From: Bosea sp. F3-2
GTDB lineage: Bacteria; Pseudomonadota; Alphaproteobacteria; Rhizobiales; Beijerinckiaceae
Direction of reading: 5' to 3'
DNA length: 64,000 nucleotides
NCBI RefSeq assembly: GCF_008253865.1
Contig: NZ_CP042331.1
Coordinates: 2,728,001-2,792,000, forward strand
Part shown: one piece after another, positions 27,258-37,900 of the stretch
Layout of the letters: every line of letters starts with the position of its first letter
Position numbering within the stretch: position 1 is the stretch's first letter
Program-made: the position numbers and the translations under genes
Notes under the pieces: model-generated
Databases searched by the model: none
The model's input: the letters and a program-made list of their open reading frames with translations, nothing else
Told to the model about the DNA's origin: nothing

Positions 27258-28756
27258 ACGAAATCCGGATCGGCCCAGGAGCGGCCGTCGCGTTCGATCA
27301 GCCCGATCGCCTGCGACGGCCCCCAGGAGCCGGCGGCGTAGCGATGCGGATGCGGATAGTAGTCCTGCCAGCCGGCAATGATCGGATCGACCCAGCCCCA
27401 GGCCTGCTCGACCTCGTCGCGATGCATGAACAGCGTCTGGTCGCCGCGGATCACATCGGTCAGCAGGCGCTCATAGGCATCCGGGGTGCGTTCGTCGAAG
27501 GCGGTCGAGTAGCGCAGGTCAAGCTGGCGCGGCACGATCTTGAGGCGCCCGGAACCCGGCACCTTCATCATCAGCTGCAGCTGGACGCCGTCATTCGGCT
27601 GCAGGCGGATGAAGAGGCGGTTGGCGTCGAGCCGGTCACAGGTGCCGTTGCCGAAGATCGAATGCGGCACCGGCTTGAAGGTGACGGCGATCTCGGAATA
27701 GCGCTGCGCCATGCGCTTGCCCGTGCGCAGATAGATCGGCACGCCGGCCCAGCGCCAGTTGTCGACCTCGCAGCGGATGGCGACGAAGGTCTCGGTGTTG
27801 CTGCCGTGGCTGAGCTCCTCGGCATAACCGCGGACGCGCTGGCCGTCGATCTGGCCCGGCCCGTACTGGCCACGCACGGTGTAACGCTGGACGTCCGGCC
27901 CGACGATGGGGCGCAGCGCTTTCAGCACCTTGATCTTCTCCTCGCGCACCGCGCCGGCCTCGAGCATGTTCGGCGGCTCGATGGCGAAGAGAGTCAGCAA
28001 CTGCATGAGATGGTTCTGCACCATGTCGCGCATATGCCCGGCCTTGTCGTAATAGCCGGCGCGCTGTTCCAGCCCCACCGTCTCGGCGACGGTGATCTGG
28101 ACATGGTCGATGTCGCGGCTGGACCATGAGCGCTCGAACAGCGTGTTGGCGAAGCGCAGGACGAGCAGGTTCTGCACCGTCTCCTTGCCGAGATAATGGT
28201 CGATCCGGTAGGTGCGGCTCTCGGGCAGGATGCGCGCCACCGCATCGTTGATCTGCCGCGCCGAGGCGAGATCGCGCCCAAGCGGCTTCTCCAGGATGAC
28301 GCGCGAGGTCGGCGTCAGGATGTCAGCCTTGGCGAGATTCTCGCAGATCGGGATGAAGAGGTCGGGTGGGGTCGAGAGGTAGAATGAGCGGACGCGCTCA
28401 GTCTCGCCCAGCGCCTGCTTCAAGGCTGAGTAGGTCTCGGGCTGGACCGCATCGAGCATCACCATGGTCAGCCGGCGCAGGAACGGTTCGACCTGCTCCT
28501 TCGGAATGCCCTCCTCATGCAGCCGCTTGGCGATCTGCTTCGGCAGCCCCTCGACATCCTCCTCCTTGCGGACGACGGCGAGAATGCGGCTTTCCCCCGG
28601 CAGAACGCCTTCGCGGTTGCGCTGCGCGAGCGCCGGGAAGAGCTTGCGCAGGGCGAGGTCGCCGCCGGCCCCGAAGATCACCAGATCGAAGGGCGGGACC
28701 GGCGTCCTTTCGGGAATGCTCTCGGGCCGAAGCGCGTTGTCGACGATGGCGTCCAT
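27254..28756 (-). CDS. zwf: glucose-6-phosphate 1-dehydrogenase
   Basis: A 500-residue NADP(H)-linked enzyme that oxidises glucose 6-phosphate to the lactone. The N-terminal nucleotide-binding loop is FGAGGDLALRKLFPAL, the active-site signature is YRIDHYLGKETVQN near residue 185, and EKPLGRDLASA is also present. Length is typical. First gene of the zwf-pgl-eda run, feeding the Entner-Doudoroff and pentose phosphate routes. No regulator gene is adjacent. Confidence 0.96.
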   Translation of the reverse strand: MDAIVDNALRPESIPERTPVPPFDLVIFGAGGDLALRKLFPALAQRNREGVLPGESRILAVVRKEEDVEGLPKQIAKRLHEEGIPKEQVEPFLRRLTMVMLDAVQPETYSALKQALGETERVRSFYLSTPPDLFIPICENLAKADILTPTSRVILEKPLGRDLASARQINDAVARILPESRTYRIDHYLGKETVQNLLVLRFANTLFERSWSSRDIDHVQITVAETVGLEQRAGYYDKAGHMRDMVQNHLMQLLTLFAIEPPNMLEAGAVREEKIKVLKALRPIVGPDVQRYTVRGQYGPGQIDGQRVRGYAEELSHGSNTETFVAIRCEVDNWRWAGVPIYLRTGKRMAQRYSEIAVTFKPVPHSIFGNGTCDRLDANRLFIRLQPNDGVQLQLMMKVPGSGRLKIVPRQLDLRYSTAFDERTPDAYERLLTDVIRGDQTLFMHRDEVEQAWGWVDPIIAGWQDYYPHPHRYAAGSWGPSQAIGLIERDGRSWADPDFV

Positions 28757-28924
28757 GAAACTGAAACTCCGTAAGGCGGTGCCGATCTCTCAGTACCGGC
28801 GCATGCCCTGCCGCACAGCCGAAGTGCAGCCGCACGCGAAGCAGTAGCGCAAGGCTGCGACCAGAGTGAGACGGTTTTGCCGCGCTGCAAAGAGGGGACA
28901 GCGCAGGATCGTTGCTCGGCCGGT

Positions 28925-29680
<756 letters not shown>

Positions 29681-29693
29681 GCCGTGACCTCTC

Positions 29694-29838
29694 CGTCATT
29701 CCGGGGCATCGCGCAGCGATGAGCCCGGAACCCATGAACACTGGACTGAAAGGGACAAGCGGAACGGCCGAGCCACATCCGGCTGCCACAGCGGTTATGG
29801 GTTCCGGGCTCGCTGCTTCGCAGCGCCCCGGAATGACG
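29694..29838. repeat. palindromic element between the two ABC ATPase genes
   Basis: Outer arms CGTCATTCCGGGGC and GCCCCGGAATGACG, inner arms GAGCCCGGAACCCATGA and TATGGGTTCCGGGCTC. Closest to the element at 4911-5060. It lies inside the operon, so a strong mRNA hairpin would form between two genes that work together. Confidence 0.85.
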
Positions 29839-29852
29839 GTGGAGGATGTTCG

Positions 29853-30725
29853 TCATGCCAGCCAGGCCGGGTCGCGGTTGAGGGTGGAGAGCTTCGCCCG
29901 GGGATGGTCGAGGTCCGGCAGGCATTCGAGCAGGCCGAGCGTATAGGGATGGCGCCGGCTGCGCGCGGAGGGGTCGGCAAGCTCGGCCGCCGGCAGCGTC
30001 TCCATTACCTTGCCGCCATACATGACGATGACGCGGTCGCAGAAGGACTGCACCAGATGCAGGTCATGGCTGATGAAGATCAGCCCCATGCCACGCTCGG
30101 TGACAAGATCGTCGAGGATCTTCAGGATCTGCAGCTGGACGGTAACGTCGAGCGCCGAGGTCGGCTCGTCGGCGATCAGGATCTCGGGCTCGGCGATCAG
30201 CATCATCGCGATCATCACGCGCTGGCCCATGCCGCCCGAGACCTCGTGCGGGTAGAGATCATAGACGCGCGCCGGCTCACGGATCTGCACCGCTTCCAGC
30301 ATGGCGAGGCTGCGCTCGCGCGCCTCGCGGGCGCCGGCCTTGCGGTGGATGCGGTAGGCCTCCGCGATCTGGCTGCCGACGGTCTGGACCGGGTTCAGCG
30401 AGAACTTCGGATCCTGCATCACCATCGAGATGTGGCGGCCGCGCAGCTTGCGCCGCGCACCCTTGTCCATCGTCATCAGGTTCTGGCCGCGGAAGCGCAT
30501 GCCATCGGCGCTGACAACGCCGGGATGCGGGATCAGGTCGAGGATGGCCCGGCCGGTCATCGACTTGCCCGAGCCGGACTCACCGACGATGCCCAGGCGC
30601 TCCCGCCCCAGCGCGAAGGACAGGCCGCGCACAGCCCGCACGATGCCGGTCGGCGTGTGGAAATCGACCTTGAGATTATCGACCTCGAGAAGAGGCTGTT
30701 CGGCTTTGTTCGCAAAGGCCTGCAT
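29853..30725 (-). CDS. oligopeptide/dipeptide ABC transporter ATPase (DppD/OppD-like)
   Basis: 290 residues: Walker A GESGSGKSM, Q-loop MVMQDPKFSLNP, signature VSGGMGQRVMIAMML, Walker B ILIADEPTSALD, H-loop ISHDL and the C-terminal RHPYTLGLLECLPDL typical of the D subunit. I start at MQAFANKAE (30725), with GAGGTGAGG just upstream; an earlier in-frame start would overlap the permease gene. It follows the permease stop by four bases. Confidence 0.92.
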   Translation of the reverse strand: MQAFANKAEQPLLEVDNLKVDFHTPTGIVRAVRGLSFALGRERLGIVGESGSGKSMTGRAILDLIPHPGVVSADGMRFRGQNLMTMDKGARRKLRGRHISMVMQDPKFSLNPVQTVGSQIAEAYRIHRKAGAREARERSLAMLEAVQIREPARVYDLYPHEVSGGMGQRVMIAMMLIAEPEILIADEPTSALDVTVQLQILKILDDLVTERGMGLIFISHDLHLVQSFCDRVIVMYGGKVMETLPAAELADPSARSRRHPYTLGLLECLPDLDHPRAKLSTLNRDPAWLA

Positions 30726-30729
30726 CGCC

Positions 30730-31635
30730 TCACCTCGCATCCATGACGTCGCGCAAGCCATCGCCGAGCAGGTTGAAGCCGAGCGCGACGACGCAGATCG
30801 CAATGCCGGGGAAGGTCGCGACCCACCACTGGTCGAAGATCTGCTCGCGGCCGGCCGAGATCATCGCGCCCCATTCCGGCATCGGCGGTTGCGCGCCGAG
30901 GCCGAGGAAGCCAAGGCCGGCGGCGGTCAGGATGATGCCGGCCATGTCGAAGGTGGTGCGCACGATCAGCGAAGGCATGCACATCGGCACGACATGCTTC
31001 CAGATGATGCGGGCACGCGAGGCGCCCTGCAGACGCATCGCTTCGATGTAATCCTGGTTGCGGATCACCATGGTCTCGGCGCGGGCGACGCGGGCATAGG
31101 GCGGCCAGGTCGTGATCGCGATGGCGATGATGGCGTTGACGATGCCCGGCCCGAGCGCGGCGACGAAGGCGAGCGCCAGCACGAGGCGCGGAAAGGCGAG
31201 AAAGACGTCGGTGATGCGCATCAAGAGCCGGTCGACCCAGCCGCCGAAATAACCCGACACCGCGCCGATCAGGAGGCCGAAAGGACCGACGGTGACCACG
31301 ACCAGCAGTACGATGACCAGCGTGATGCGCGTGCCGTAGACGATGCGGCTGAAGATGTCGCGCCCGAGCGCGTCGGTGCCGAACCAGTTGGTGGAAGACG
31401 GCGGCAGGAGCCGCTTGTCGAGCGCCTGGGCGAGCGGATCGAAAGGCGCGACCAGCGGCGCGAAGGCGGCGACCAGCAGCAGCAGGACGATGATGGCGAG
31501 ACCTGCCACCGCCATTGGGTTGCGCTTGAAGGCGAGCCACTGCCGGTAGAGCTGGCCGAGGCGGGCCTGGCGGCGCGATTCCGGAGAATCGCTGATCAGC
31601 CAGGCATACAGGCCGGCGGAGGAGGTGTTGCTCAT
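30730..31635 (-). CDS. dipeptide-type ABC transporter permease (DppC-like)
   Basis: A 301-residue membrane subunit with an N-terminal cytoplasmic tail, a first helix (MAVAGLAIIVLLLLVAAFAPLVAPFDP), the family stretch FGTDALGRDIFSRIVYGTRI and five more helices. The ATPase-coupling loop is YIEAMRLQGASRARIIWKHVVP. The gap to the DppB-like gene is ten bases. Works with that permease to move peptides or related nickel/opine-type ligands inward. Confidence 0.92.
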   Translation of the reverse strand: MSNTSSAGLYAWLISDSPESRRQARLGQLYRQWLAFKRNPMAVAGLAIIVLLLLVAAFAPLVAPFDPLAQALDKRLLPPSSTNWFGTDALGRDIFSRIVYGTRITLVIVLLVVVTVGPFGLLIGAVSGYFGGWVDRLLMRITDVFLAFPRLVLALAFVAALGPGIVNAIIAIAITTWPPYARVARAETMVIRNQDYIEAMRLQGASRARIIWKHVVPMCMPSLIVRTTFDMAGIILTAAGLGFLGLGAQPPMPEWGAMISAGREQIFDQWWVATFPGIAICVVALGFNLLGDGLRDVMDAR

Positions 31636-31645
31636 GTCCGCCTCC

Positions 31646-32710
31646 TCAGCGCACGCGCGGATCGGCCAGCCGGCCGATGATGTCGGTCAGCAGATTGACC
31701 GCGATGAAGACGACGCCCACCACCAGCGTGCCGCCGAGCACCGCATTCATGTCGGCGTTGAGAAGCGCGTTGGTGAGGTAGCGGCCGAGGCCCGGCCAGG
31801 CGAAGATCGTCTCGGTCAGCACCGAGCCTTCGAGCAGGTGCATGTAGGAGAGCGCGATCACGGTGAAAAGCGGCACCGCGGCGTTGCGCAGGGCGTGGCG
31901 CCAGATCACGGCGGTTTCCGAAACGCCCTTCACGCGGGCGGCGATGACGTATTGCTGCTGCAGCTCGCTGATCATGAAGCTGCGCGTCATCCGGCTGATA
32001 TAGGCGACGGAGAGCAGGCCGAGGACGAGCGCCGGCAGGACGAGATGCGAAAAAGCGTCCCAGAAGGCCTCCCATTCGCCTTCGAGAGCGGCGTCGAGCA
32101 TGATGATGCCGGTGCGGGTGGTGACGATGTCCTGCCAGACCACGGAGATGCGGCCGGGCCCCGCGACCCAGCCGAGCTTGGCGTAGAACAGCAAGAGCGC
32201 CATCAGGCCGATCCAGAACACCGGCACGGAATAGCCGATCAGCCCGACGACGCGAGCGACCTGGTCCTGCCAGCGGCCCTGGTTGACGGCGGCGAGGATG
32301 CCGAGCGGGACACCGATCATCACACCGATCAGCGTGCCCAGCGTGGCGAGTTCGAGCGTCGCCGGGAAGACGCGCTTGATGTCCTCGGTGACGGGGTTCG
32401 AGGTCAGCACGGAGGTGCCGAGATTCCCGGTGAAGACCTTGCCGATATAGATGGCGAATTGCTGCCAGAGCGGCTTGTCGAGGCCAAGCTCGATGCGCGC
32501 CGCCTCATAGGTCTCGGGACGGGCATTGTCGCCGACGACGGCGAGCACCGGATCGATCGGGATGACGCGGGCGATGAAGAAGGTGACGAGCAGCAGGCCG
32601 AACATGGTGATGACCACGGTCGTCAGCTCGCGCGAGAGCGCGCGGCCCCAGCGACCCAGCCTCCCCGGCGATGAGCTCTTGCGCACAGGCGCCTGGACCA
32701 CGGTCGTCAT
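31646..32710 (-). CDS. dipeptide-type ABC transporter permease (DppB-like)
   Basis: A 354-residue membrane subunit with a longer N-terminal tail than usual (VRKSSSPGRLGRWGRALSREL). Six helices, LGLDKPLWQQFAIYIGKVFTGNLGTS after the first, and the coupling loop YVIAARVKGVSETAVIWRHALRNA. First of the four clustered membrane and ATPase genes; the binding-protein gene lies upstream behind two repeat elements. Confidence 0.92.
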   Translation of the reverse strand: MTTVVQAPVRKSSSPGRLGRWGRALSRELTTVVITMFGLLLVTFFIARVIPIDPVLAVVGDNARPETYEAARIELGLDKPLWQQFAIYIGKVFTGNLGTSVLTSNPVTEDIKRVFPATLELATLGTLIGVMIGVPLGILAAVNQGRWQDQVARVVGLIGYSVPVFWIGLMALLLFYAKLGWVAGPGRISVVWQDIVTTRTGIIMLDAALEGEWEAFWDAFSHLVLPALVLGLLSVAYISRMTRSFMISELQQQYVIAARVKGVSETAVIWRHALRNAAVPLFTVIALSYMHLLEGSVLTETIFAWPGLGRYLTNALLNADMNAVLGGTLVVGVVFIAVNLLTDIIGRLADPRVR

Positions 32711-32725
32711 GCGCTGCCTCCGTTT

Positions 32726-32887
32726 CTAGAGTCCGCTGATCTTACGCGGAACCACGCGGTCATCCCGGGCTTGACCCGGGATCCATGCCAGAGCGCTTCC
32801 GATCGAGGTTCAGGCATGGATCCCGGCTCTCCGCTTCGCTCCGGCCGGGATGACCCGCGGTTCCGTGAAAACGCAGCGCGTTCTAAA
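32726..32887. repeat. nested palindromic element upstream of the permease genes
   Basis: Outer arms CTAGAGTCCGCTGATCTTAC and, from the right, TAGAACGCGCTGCGTTTTC; inner palindrome from GTCATCCCGGG to CCGGGATGACC (32759-32854). Same nested design as at 18468. Confidence 0.82.
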
Positions 32888-32912
32888 GTATGTCATTCAG
32901 GCAACCAATCCG

Positions 32913-33007
32913 CGTCATTCCGGACAAGCGGCGAAGCCGCGCCGATCCGGAATCCATCGTAGAGCGCGGAGCCTTACGATGGATTCCGGGTCAAGCCCGG
33001 AATGACG
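32913..33007. repeat. CGTCATTCCG palindromic element
   Basis: Ends CGTCATTCCGGA and CCGGAATGACG, inner arms GATCCGGAATCCATCGTA and TACGATGGATTCCGG. It stands 26 bases from the nested element at 32726. Together they fill the 363-bp gap inside the transporter locus, which holds no gene. Confidence 0.85.
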
Positions 33008-33027
33008 GCGCGTTGGCATGGGGGAAA

Positions 33028-33056
33028 CCCGCCACGGCTTGGATTGCCGTGGCGGG
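33028..33056 (-). terminator. hairpin terminator after the peptide-binding protein gene
   Basis: An 11-bp perfect GC-rich stem (CCCGCCACGGC / GCCGTGGCGGG) with a seven-base loop, followed on the minus strand by TTTCCCC. The T-run is short, so it may only weaken read-through, favouring more binding protein than permease. Confidence 0.65.
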
Positions 33057-33074
33057 GCGCTTGAGGCAAAGGCC

Positions 33075-34667
33075 TCAGTTCTTGACGATGGTCGCGTAGA
33101 AGTTCGTGTCCGAGCTCGGGCCGATGACCCAGCCATTCACGTTCTTGCGCTCGGCCGAGACCTCGATCTGCTGGAACATGATGACGAAGGGCGAGATCTT
33201 CTGGTGCTCGCGCTGCAGCGTCTCGTAGGTCGCCTTGCGCTTGGCGGCGTCGGATTCCAGCACCGCGCCCTGCGTGACCTTGGTCATGTCCGGAATATCC
33301 CAGGCATTGCGCCAGGCCAGCGTCTTCGACTTCGCGTCCTCGCCATTGTCCTCGTTGATGGCGAAGGTCTCGGCATTGGTGTGCGGGTCGAGATAGTCCG
33401 GGCCCCACTGGCCGATATAGATGTCGTGGGTGCGGGCGCGGTATTTGGTCAGGGTCTGCTTGCCGTCACCCGGGATGATCTCGAGCTTGATGCCGGCCTG
33501 GGCCCAGGTTGCCTGGATCGCCTGCGCGATATCGGTGATCGGTGCGACCGAGCGGGTATCCATGGTGATGGTGAAGCCGTTGGCGAGACCAGCCTTGGCG
33601 AGCAGCTCCTTCGCCTTGGCGATGTCGAGCTTGTAGGGCTTGTCCGAGATCGCGCCGAGGAAGCCCTGCGGCAGGAAGGACTCGTGCCCCTTATAGGTGC
33701 CCTCGACGATGTTCTTCTCGATCGAAGCGTAGTCGACGAGCCACTTCAGCGCCTCGCGCACTTCGGGCTTGGCGAGATTCGGGTTCTTCTGGTTCAGGCC
33801 GAGATAGAGGATGTAACCCTTGTCGCCCTGGACGATCTTGATCGCATCGTTGCTCTTGACCGCCGCAAGCTGATCCTTGGAGAGGTTGCGGGCGATATCG
33901 GCGTCGCCTTTCTCGACGAGGAGGCGCTGGGAAGCCGGCTCCGCGACATGGCGGACGACAACGCGTTTGCTCTTCGGCGCGCCCTTGTACCAGCTCTCAT
34001 TCGCGTCGAGCGTGTACTGCTCGTTCGGGCGGTAGCTGCGGACCTTGTAGGCACCGGAGCCGGCCGAATTGAGCTTCAGCCAGGCATTGCCCCAGTCGCC
34101 CTCCTTCTCATTCGCCTTGACCAGCTTTGAATCGACGATCGAGGCCACGCCCGAGGTCAGGCAGTTGTAGAAGAAGGTCGGCGCGAAGGGCTTGGAAACG
34201 GTGATCTGGACGGTGTTCTCGTCGAGCGCCTTGACCTTGTCCAATACGTTCTCGGCGACGAAGCCGAACTGGCGCAGGATGAAGCCCGGCGACTTGTTCA
34301 GCGTTACCGCGCGCTGGATGGAGTAGACCACGTCGGCAGCGGTCAGCGGATTGCCGGAGTGGAATTTGACGCCTTTGCGCAGCTTGAAGGTGTAGGTCAG
34401 GCTGTCCGGGCTGACGCTCCAGCTCTCGGCGAGATCCGGCACCAGCGCATTGTTATTGGCGATATCGACGTTGATCAGCTTGTCGTAGACGTTCGCGACA
34501 ACCTCGACGCCCGAGAATTCGAAAGCCTCGGCCGGGTCGAGCGTGATGATGTCGTCGATCTGCTTGGCCATGACGACCGTGTCCTTCGGCGTCTGCGCGA
34601 AGGCCACCGTCGTCGACATCAGGGCCGTAAAGGCCGAAACCGCCATCAACTTGGCTAGGTGACGCAT
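33075..34667 (-). CDS. periplasmic peptide-binding protein of the ABC transporter (SBP_bac_5)
   Basis: 530 residues. A signal peptide (MRHLAKLMAVSAFTALMSTTVAFA) precedes a DppA/OppA-type binding fold: LDPAEAFEFSGVEVVANVYDKL, LAESWSVSPDSLTYTFKLRKGVKFHSGNPLTAADVVYSI and the late GQWGPDYLDPHTNAETF. I start at 34667 because GGGGAA lies just upstream; 34679 is also possible. A longer frame reaching 35063 is spurious. It delivers a peptide-like ligand to the permeases; the ligand is unknown. Confidence 0.92.
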   Translation of the reverse strand: MRHLAKLMAVSAFTALMSTTVAFAQTPKDTVVMAKQIDDIITLDPAEAFEFSGVEVVANVYDKLINVDIANNNALVPDLAESWSVSPDSLTYTFKLRKGVKFHSGNPLTAADVVYSIQRAVTLNKSPGFILRQFGFVAENVLDKVKALDENTVQITVSKPFAPTFFYNCLTSGVASIVDSKLVKANEKEGDWGNAWLKLNSAGSGAYKVRSYRPNEQYTLDANESWYKGAPKSKRVVVRHVAEPASQRLLVEKGDADIARNLSKDQLAAVKSNDAIKIVQGDKGYILYLGLNQKNPNLAKPEVREALKWLVDYASIEKNIVEGTYKGHESFLPQGFLGAISDKPYKLDIAKAKELLAKAGLANGFTITMDTRSVAPITDIAQAIQATWAQAGIKLEIIPGDGKQTLTKYRARTHDIYIGQWGPDYLDPHTNAETFAINEDNGEDAKSKTLAWRNAWDIPDMTKVTQGAVLESDAAKRKATYETLQREHQKISPFVIMFQQIEVSAERKNVNGWVIGPSSDTNFYATIVKN

Positions 34668-34913
34668 CGATTTCCCCATTGTTCGTGTCTCTGGGACCGT
34701 CGGTGGCCCCTTGCGCGCTATCTGCAACCAGTCCGGCTCGGCTGTCCAGCCGACGGCCGGCCAACAGCTCGCCATTGTGCACATCTCTTGGGCAAAGGCT
34801 CTCCGGCTTGCTGCGCCCCTACTCACAGGATGCCTTGCATGCGCGAGCCGGCTCGCTAACCTGACCCGGTCGGCGGTTTCCGCCTTTGCCAGCGTCCCGA
34901 GGGGAGCCGAACC

Positions 34914-37900
34914 TTGGCCATCATCGCCGCGCTGAACCATGTCACCCATTATTCCTATGATCGCCCGGTCACGCTCGGGCCGCAGATCATTCGGCTCAGG
35001 CCTGCGCCGCACTGCCGGGCCGCGATCAACAGCTATTCGCTGAAAGTGACGCCGGCGCAGCATTTCGTGAACTGGCAGCAGGACCCGGCGGGCAACTGGC
35101 TGGCGCGCTTCGTCTTCCCGGAGCCCGTCAGGGAATTCCGCATCGAGGTCGATGTCGTCACCGAGCTTTCAGTGATCAATCCCTTCGACTTCTTCGTCGA
35201 GACCGAGGCCGAGACCTTCCCCTTCGCCTATACGCCGGAGCAGTACGCGGAGCTCGCGCCCTATCTGCTGACGGAGCCGGCCGGGCCGCTGCTCGAAGCC
35301 TTCCTTGCGGGGCTGCCGAGGGAGCCGGTCAACACCGTCAATTTCATCGTCGATCTCAATGCGCGGCTGCAGCGGCTGATCGCCTATGGCATCCGCATGG
35401 AGCCGGGCGTGCAGGAGCCGGAGCATACGCTCCAGATCGGCTCCGGCTCCTGCCGCGATACGAGCTGGCTGCTGGTCCAGGCGCTGCGCCATCTCGGCCT
35501 CGCGGCCCGCTTCGTCTCTGGCTACCTGATCCAGATGAAGGCCGACATCGATCCGTTGGAGGGGCCGCGCGGCACCGACAAGGATTTTACCGACCTGCAC
35601 GCCTGGGCCGAAGTCTATATCCCCGGCGCCGGCTGGGTCGGGCTCGACCCGACGTCAGGGCTTCTCACCGGCGAGGGCCATCTGCCGCTGGCGGCGACGG
35701 CGCATTATCGCTCGGCCGCGCCGGTCTCGGGTGTGGCGAGCTATGCCGAGACGAGTTTCGACTTCCAGATGAGCGTGACGCGGGTGCACGAGGTGCCGCG
35801 CATCACCCTGCCCTTCTCGGATGAATCCTGGCAGGCGCTCGATGTGCTCGGCGATCAGGTCGAGGCCGATCTGCAGGCGCAGGACGTGCGTCTGACCATG
35901 GGCGGCGAGCCGACCTTCGTCTCGATCGACGACCAGACCGGGGCGGAATGGAACATCGCCGCCGTCGGGCCGACCAAGCGCGAACGCGCCGACGTGCTGA
36001 TCCGGCGCCTGCGCGAGCGCTTCGCACCGGGCGGAATGCTGCATTACGGGCAGGGCAAATGGTATCCCGGCGAGAGCCTGCCGCGCTGGGCCTTCGCGCT
36101 CTATTGGCGCCGGGACGGGCAGCCGATCTGGCGCAATCCCGACCTCATCGCCCGCGAGCCCGGCGCCATGACCGGCGGCGACCGCGAACTGGAAGCCGGC
36201 GCCACGGTTCACGATGCGAAAGCACTGGCGAAGGGACTTTCCGAAAAACTCGGCCTCGGCGCCGATTACGTCATCCCCGCCTATGAGGACACCGGCCACT
36301 GGCTGCTGAAAGAGGCGCAGCTTCCCGACAATGTCGACCCGCTCGATTCCCGCCTCGCCGATCCGGAGGAGCGGGCGCGGATGGCGCAGGTCTTCCAGCT
36401 GGGCTTGGGCCATCCGCGCGGCTTCGTTATCCCTGTGCAGCGCTGGCAGGCGGCAGCGAACGACCGGCGCTGGCGCTCGGAGAAGTGGCGGCTGCGACGC
36501 GGCAAGCTTTTCCTCGTGCCGGGCGATTCGCCGGTCGGCTACCGACTGCCGCTCGGCTCCCTCCCCGACATCCCGAAAGCCGAATATCCGCATATCCATC
36601 CGCAGGACCCGATGGAGCCGCGCGGGCCTTTGCCGCCCGCCGGCACGTCGCAGGTTGCCCCGGCGCCCGGTGCGGGCAGCCCACCGATGCCGGCAGCGCC
36701 GACCAGCTTCGGGGCGCCGCCGCAGATGACGGTACAGGTAGATCCGGGCGCGACGGGCACAGCCCAGCAGCGCACCGAGCAGGAGATCGGCGGCGAGCAT
36801 GTGCGCACGGCGCTCAGCCTCGAGATCCGCGACAATGTGCTGTGCGTTTTCCTGCCGCCGGTCGAGCGGCTGGAGGACTATCTCGATCTCGTCGCCTCGA
36901 TCGAAGCTGCCGCCGAAGAGACCGGCTTGCCCGTCCATATCGAGGGCTATGCGCCGCCCTTCGATCCGCGCCTCAACGTCATCAAGGTCACGCCCGATCC
37001 CGGCGTGATCGAGGTCAACATCCATCCGGCGACCGATTGGCGCGAGGCGGTGGCGATCACACAGGGCGTCTACGAGGAGGCGCGGCAGGCGCGGCTCTGC
37101 GCCGAAAAGTTCATGGTCGACGGGCGCCACACTGGCACGGGCGGCGGCAACCATGTCGTGCTCGGCGGTGTGACGCCGGCGGATTCGCCCTTCCTGCGCC
37201 GGCCGGACCTGTTGAAGAGCATCGTGCTCTACTGGAATCGGCACCCGTCGCTGTCCTACCTGTTCTCCGGGTTGTTCATCGGCCCGACCAGCCAGGCCCC
37301 GCGCATCGACGAAGCCCGGCACGACCAGCTCTACGAGCTGGAAATCGCCATGGCGCAGGTGCCGAAGCCCGGCGAGGCGCCGATCCCGCTCTGGCTGATC
37401 GACCGGCTGTTCCGCAACCTGCTGGTCGACGTTTCCGGCAACACGCACCGCACCGAGATCTGCATCGACAAGCTCTATTCGCCTGACGGGCCGACCGGAC
37501 GGCTCGGGCTGCTGGAGTTCCGCGGCTTCGAGATGCCGCCGGATGCGCGGATGTCGCTCGCGCAGCAATTGCTGCTGAGGGCGCTGATCGCCTGGTTCTG
37601 GCGCGAGCCGCAGGAAGGCAAGCTGGTCCGCTGGGGCACCGCGCTGCATGACCGCTTCATGCTGCCTGAGCTGGTCTGGCAGGATTTCCGCGAGGTACTC
37701 GCCGATCTCCAGCGGGCCGGTTACGCCTTCGACCCCGTCTGGTTCGAGGCGCAGGCCGAGTTCCGTTTCCCCTTCTTCGGCAAGGTCGCGCATGACGGCG
37801 TCGAGATCGAGATCCGGCAGGCGCTGGAGCCCTGGCATGTCCTGGGCGAAGAAGGCGCGGCCGGCGGCACCGTGCGCTATGTCGATTCTTCCGTCGAACG

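Noticed and set aside
34668..35063. Upstream extension of the peptide-binding protein
   Set aside because: It would precede a normal signal peptide and overlap the divergent amidoligase gene.
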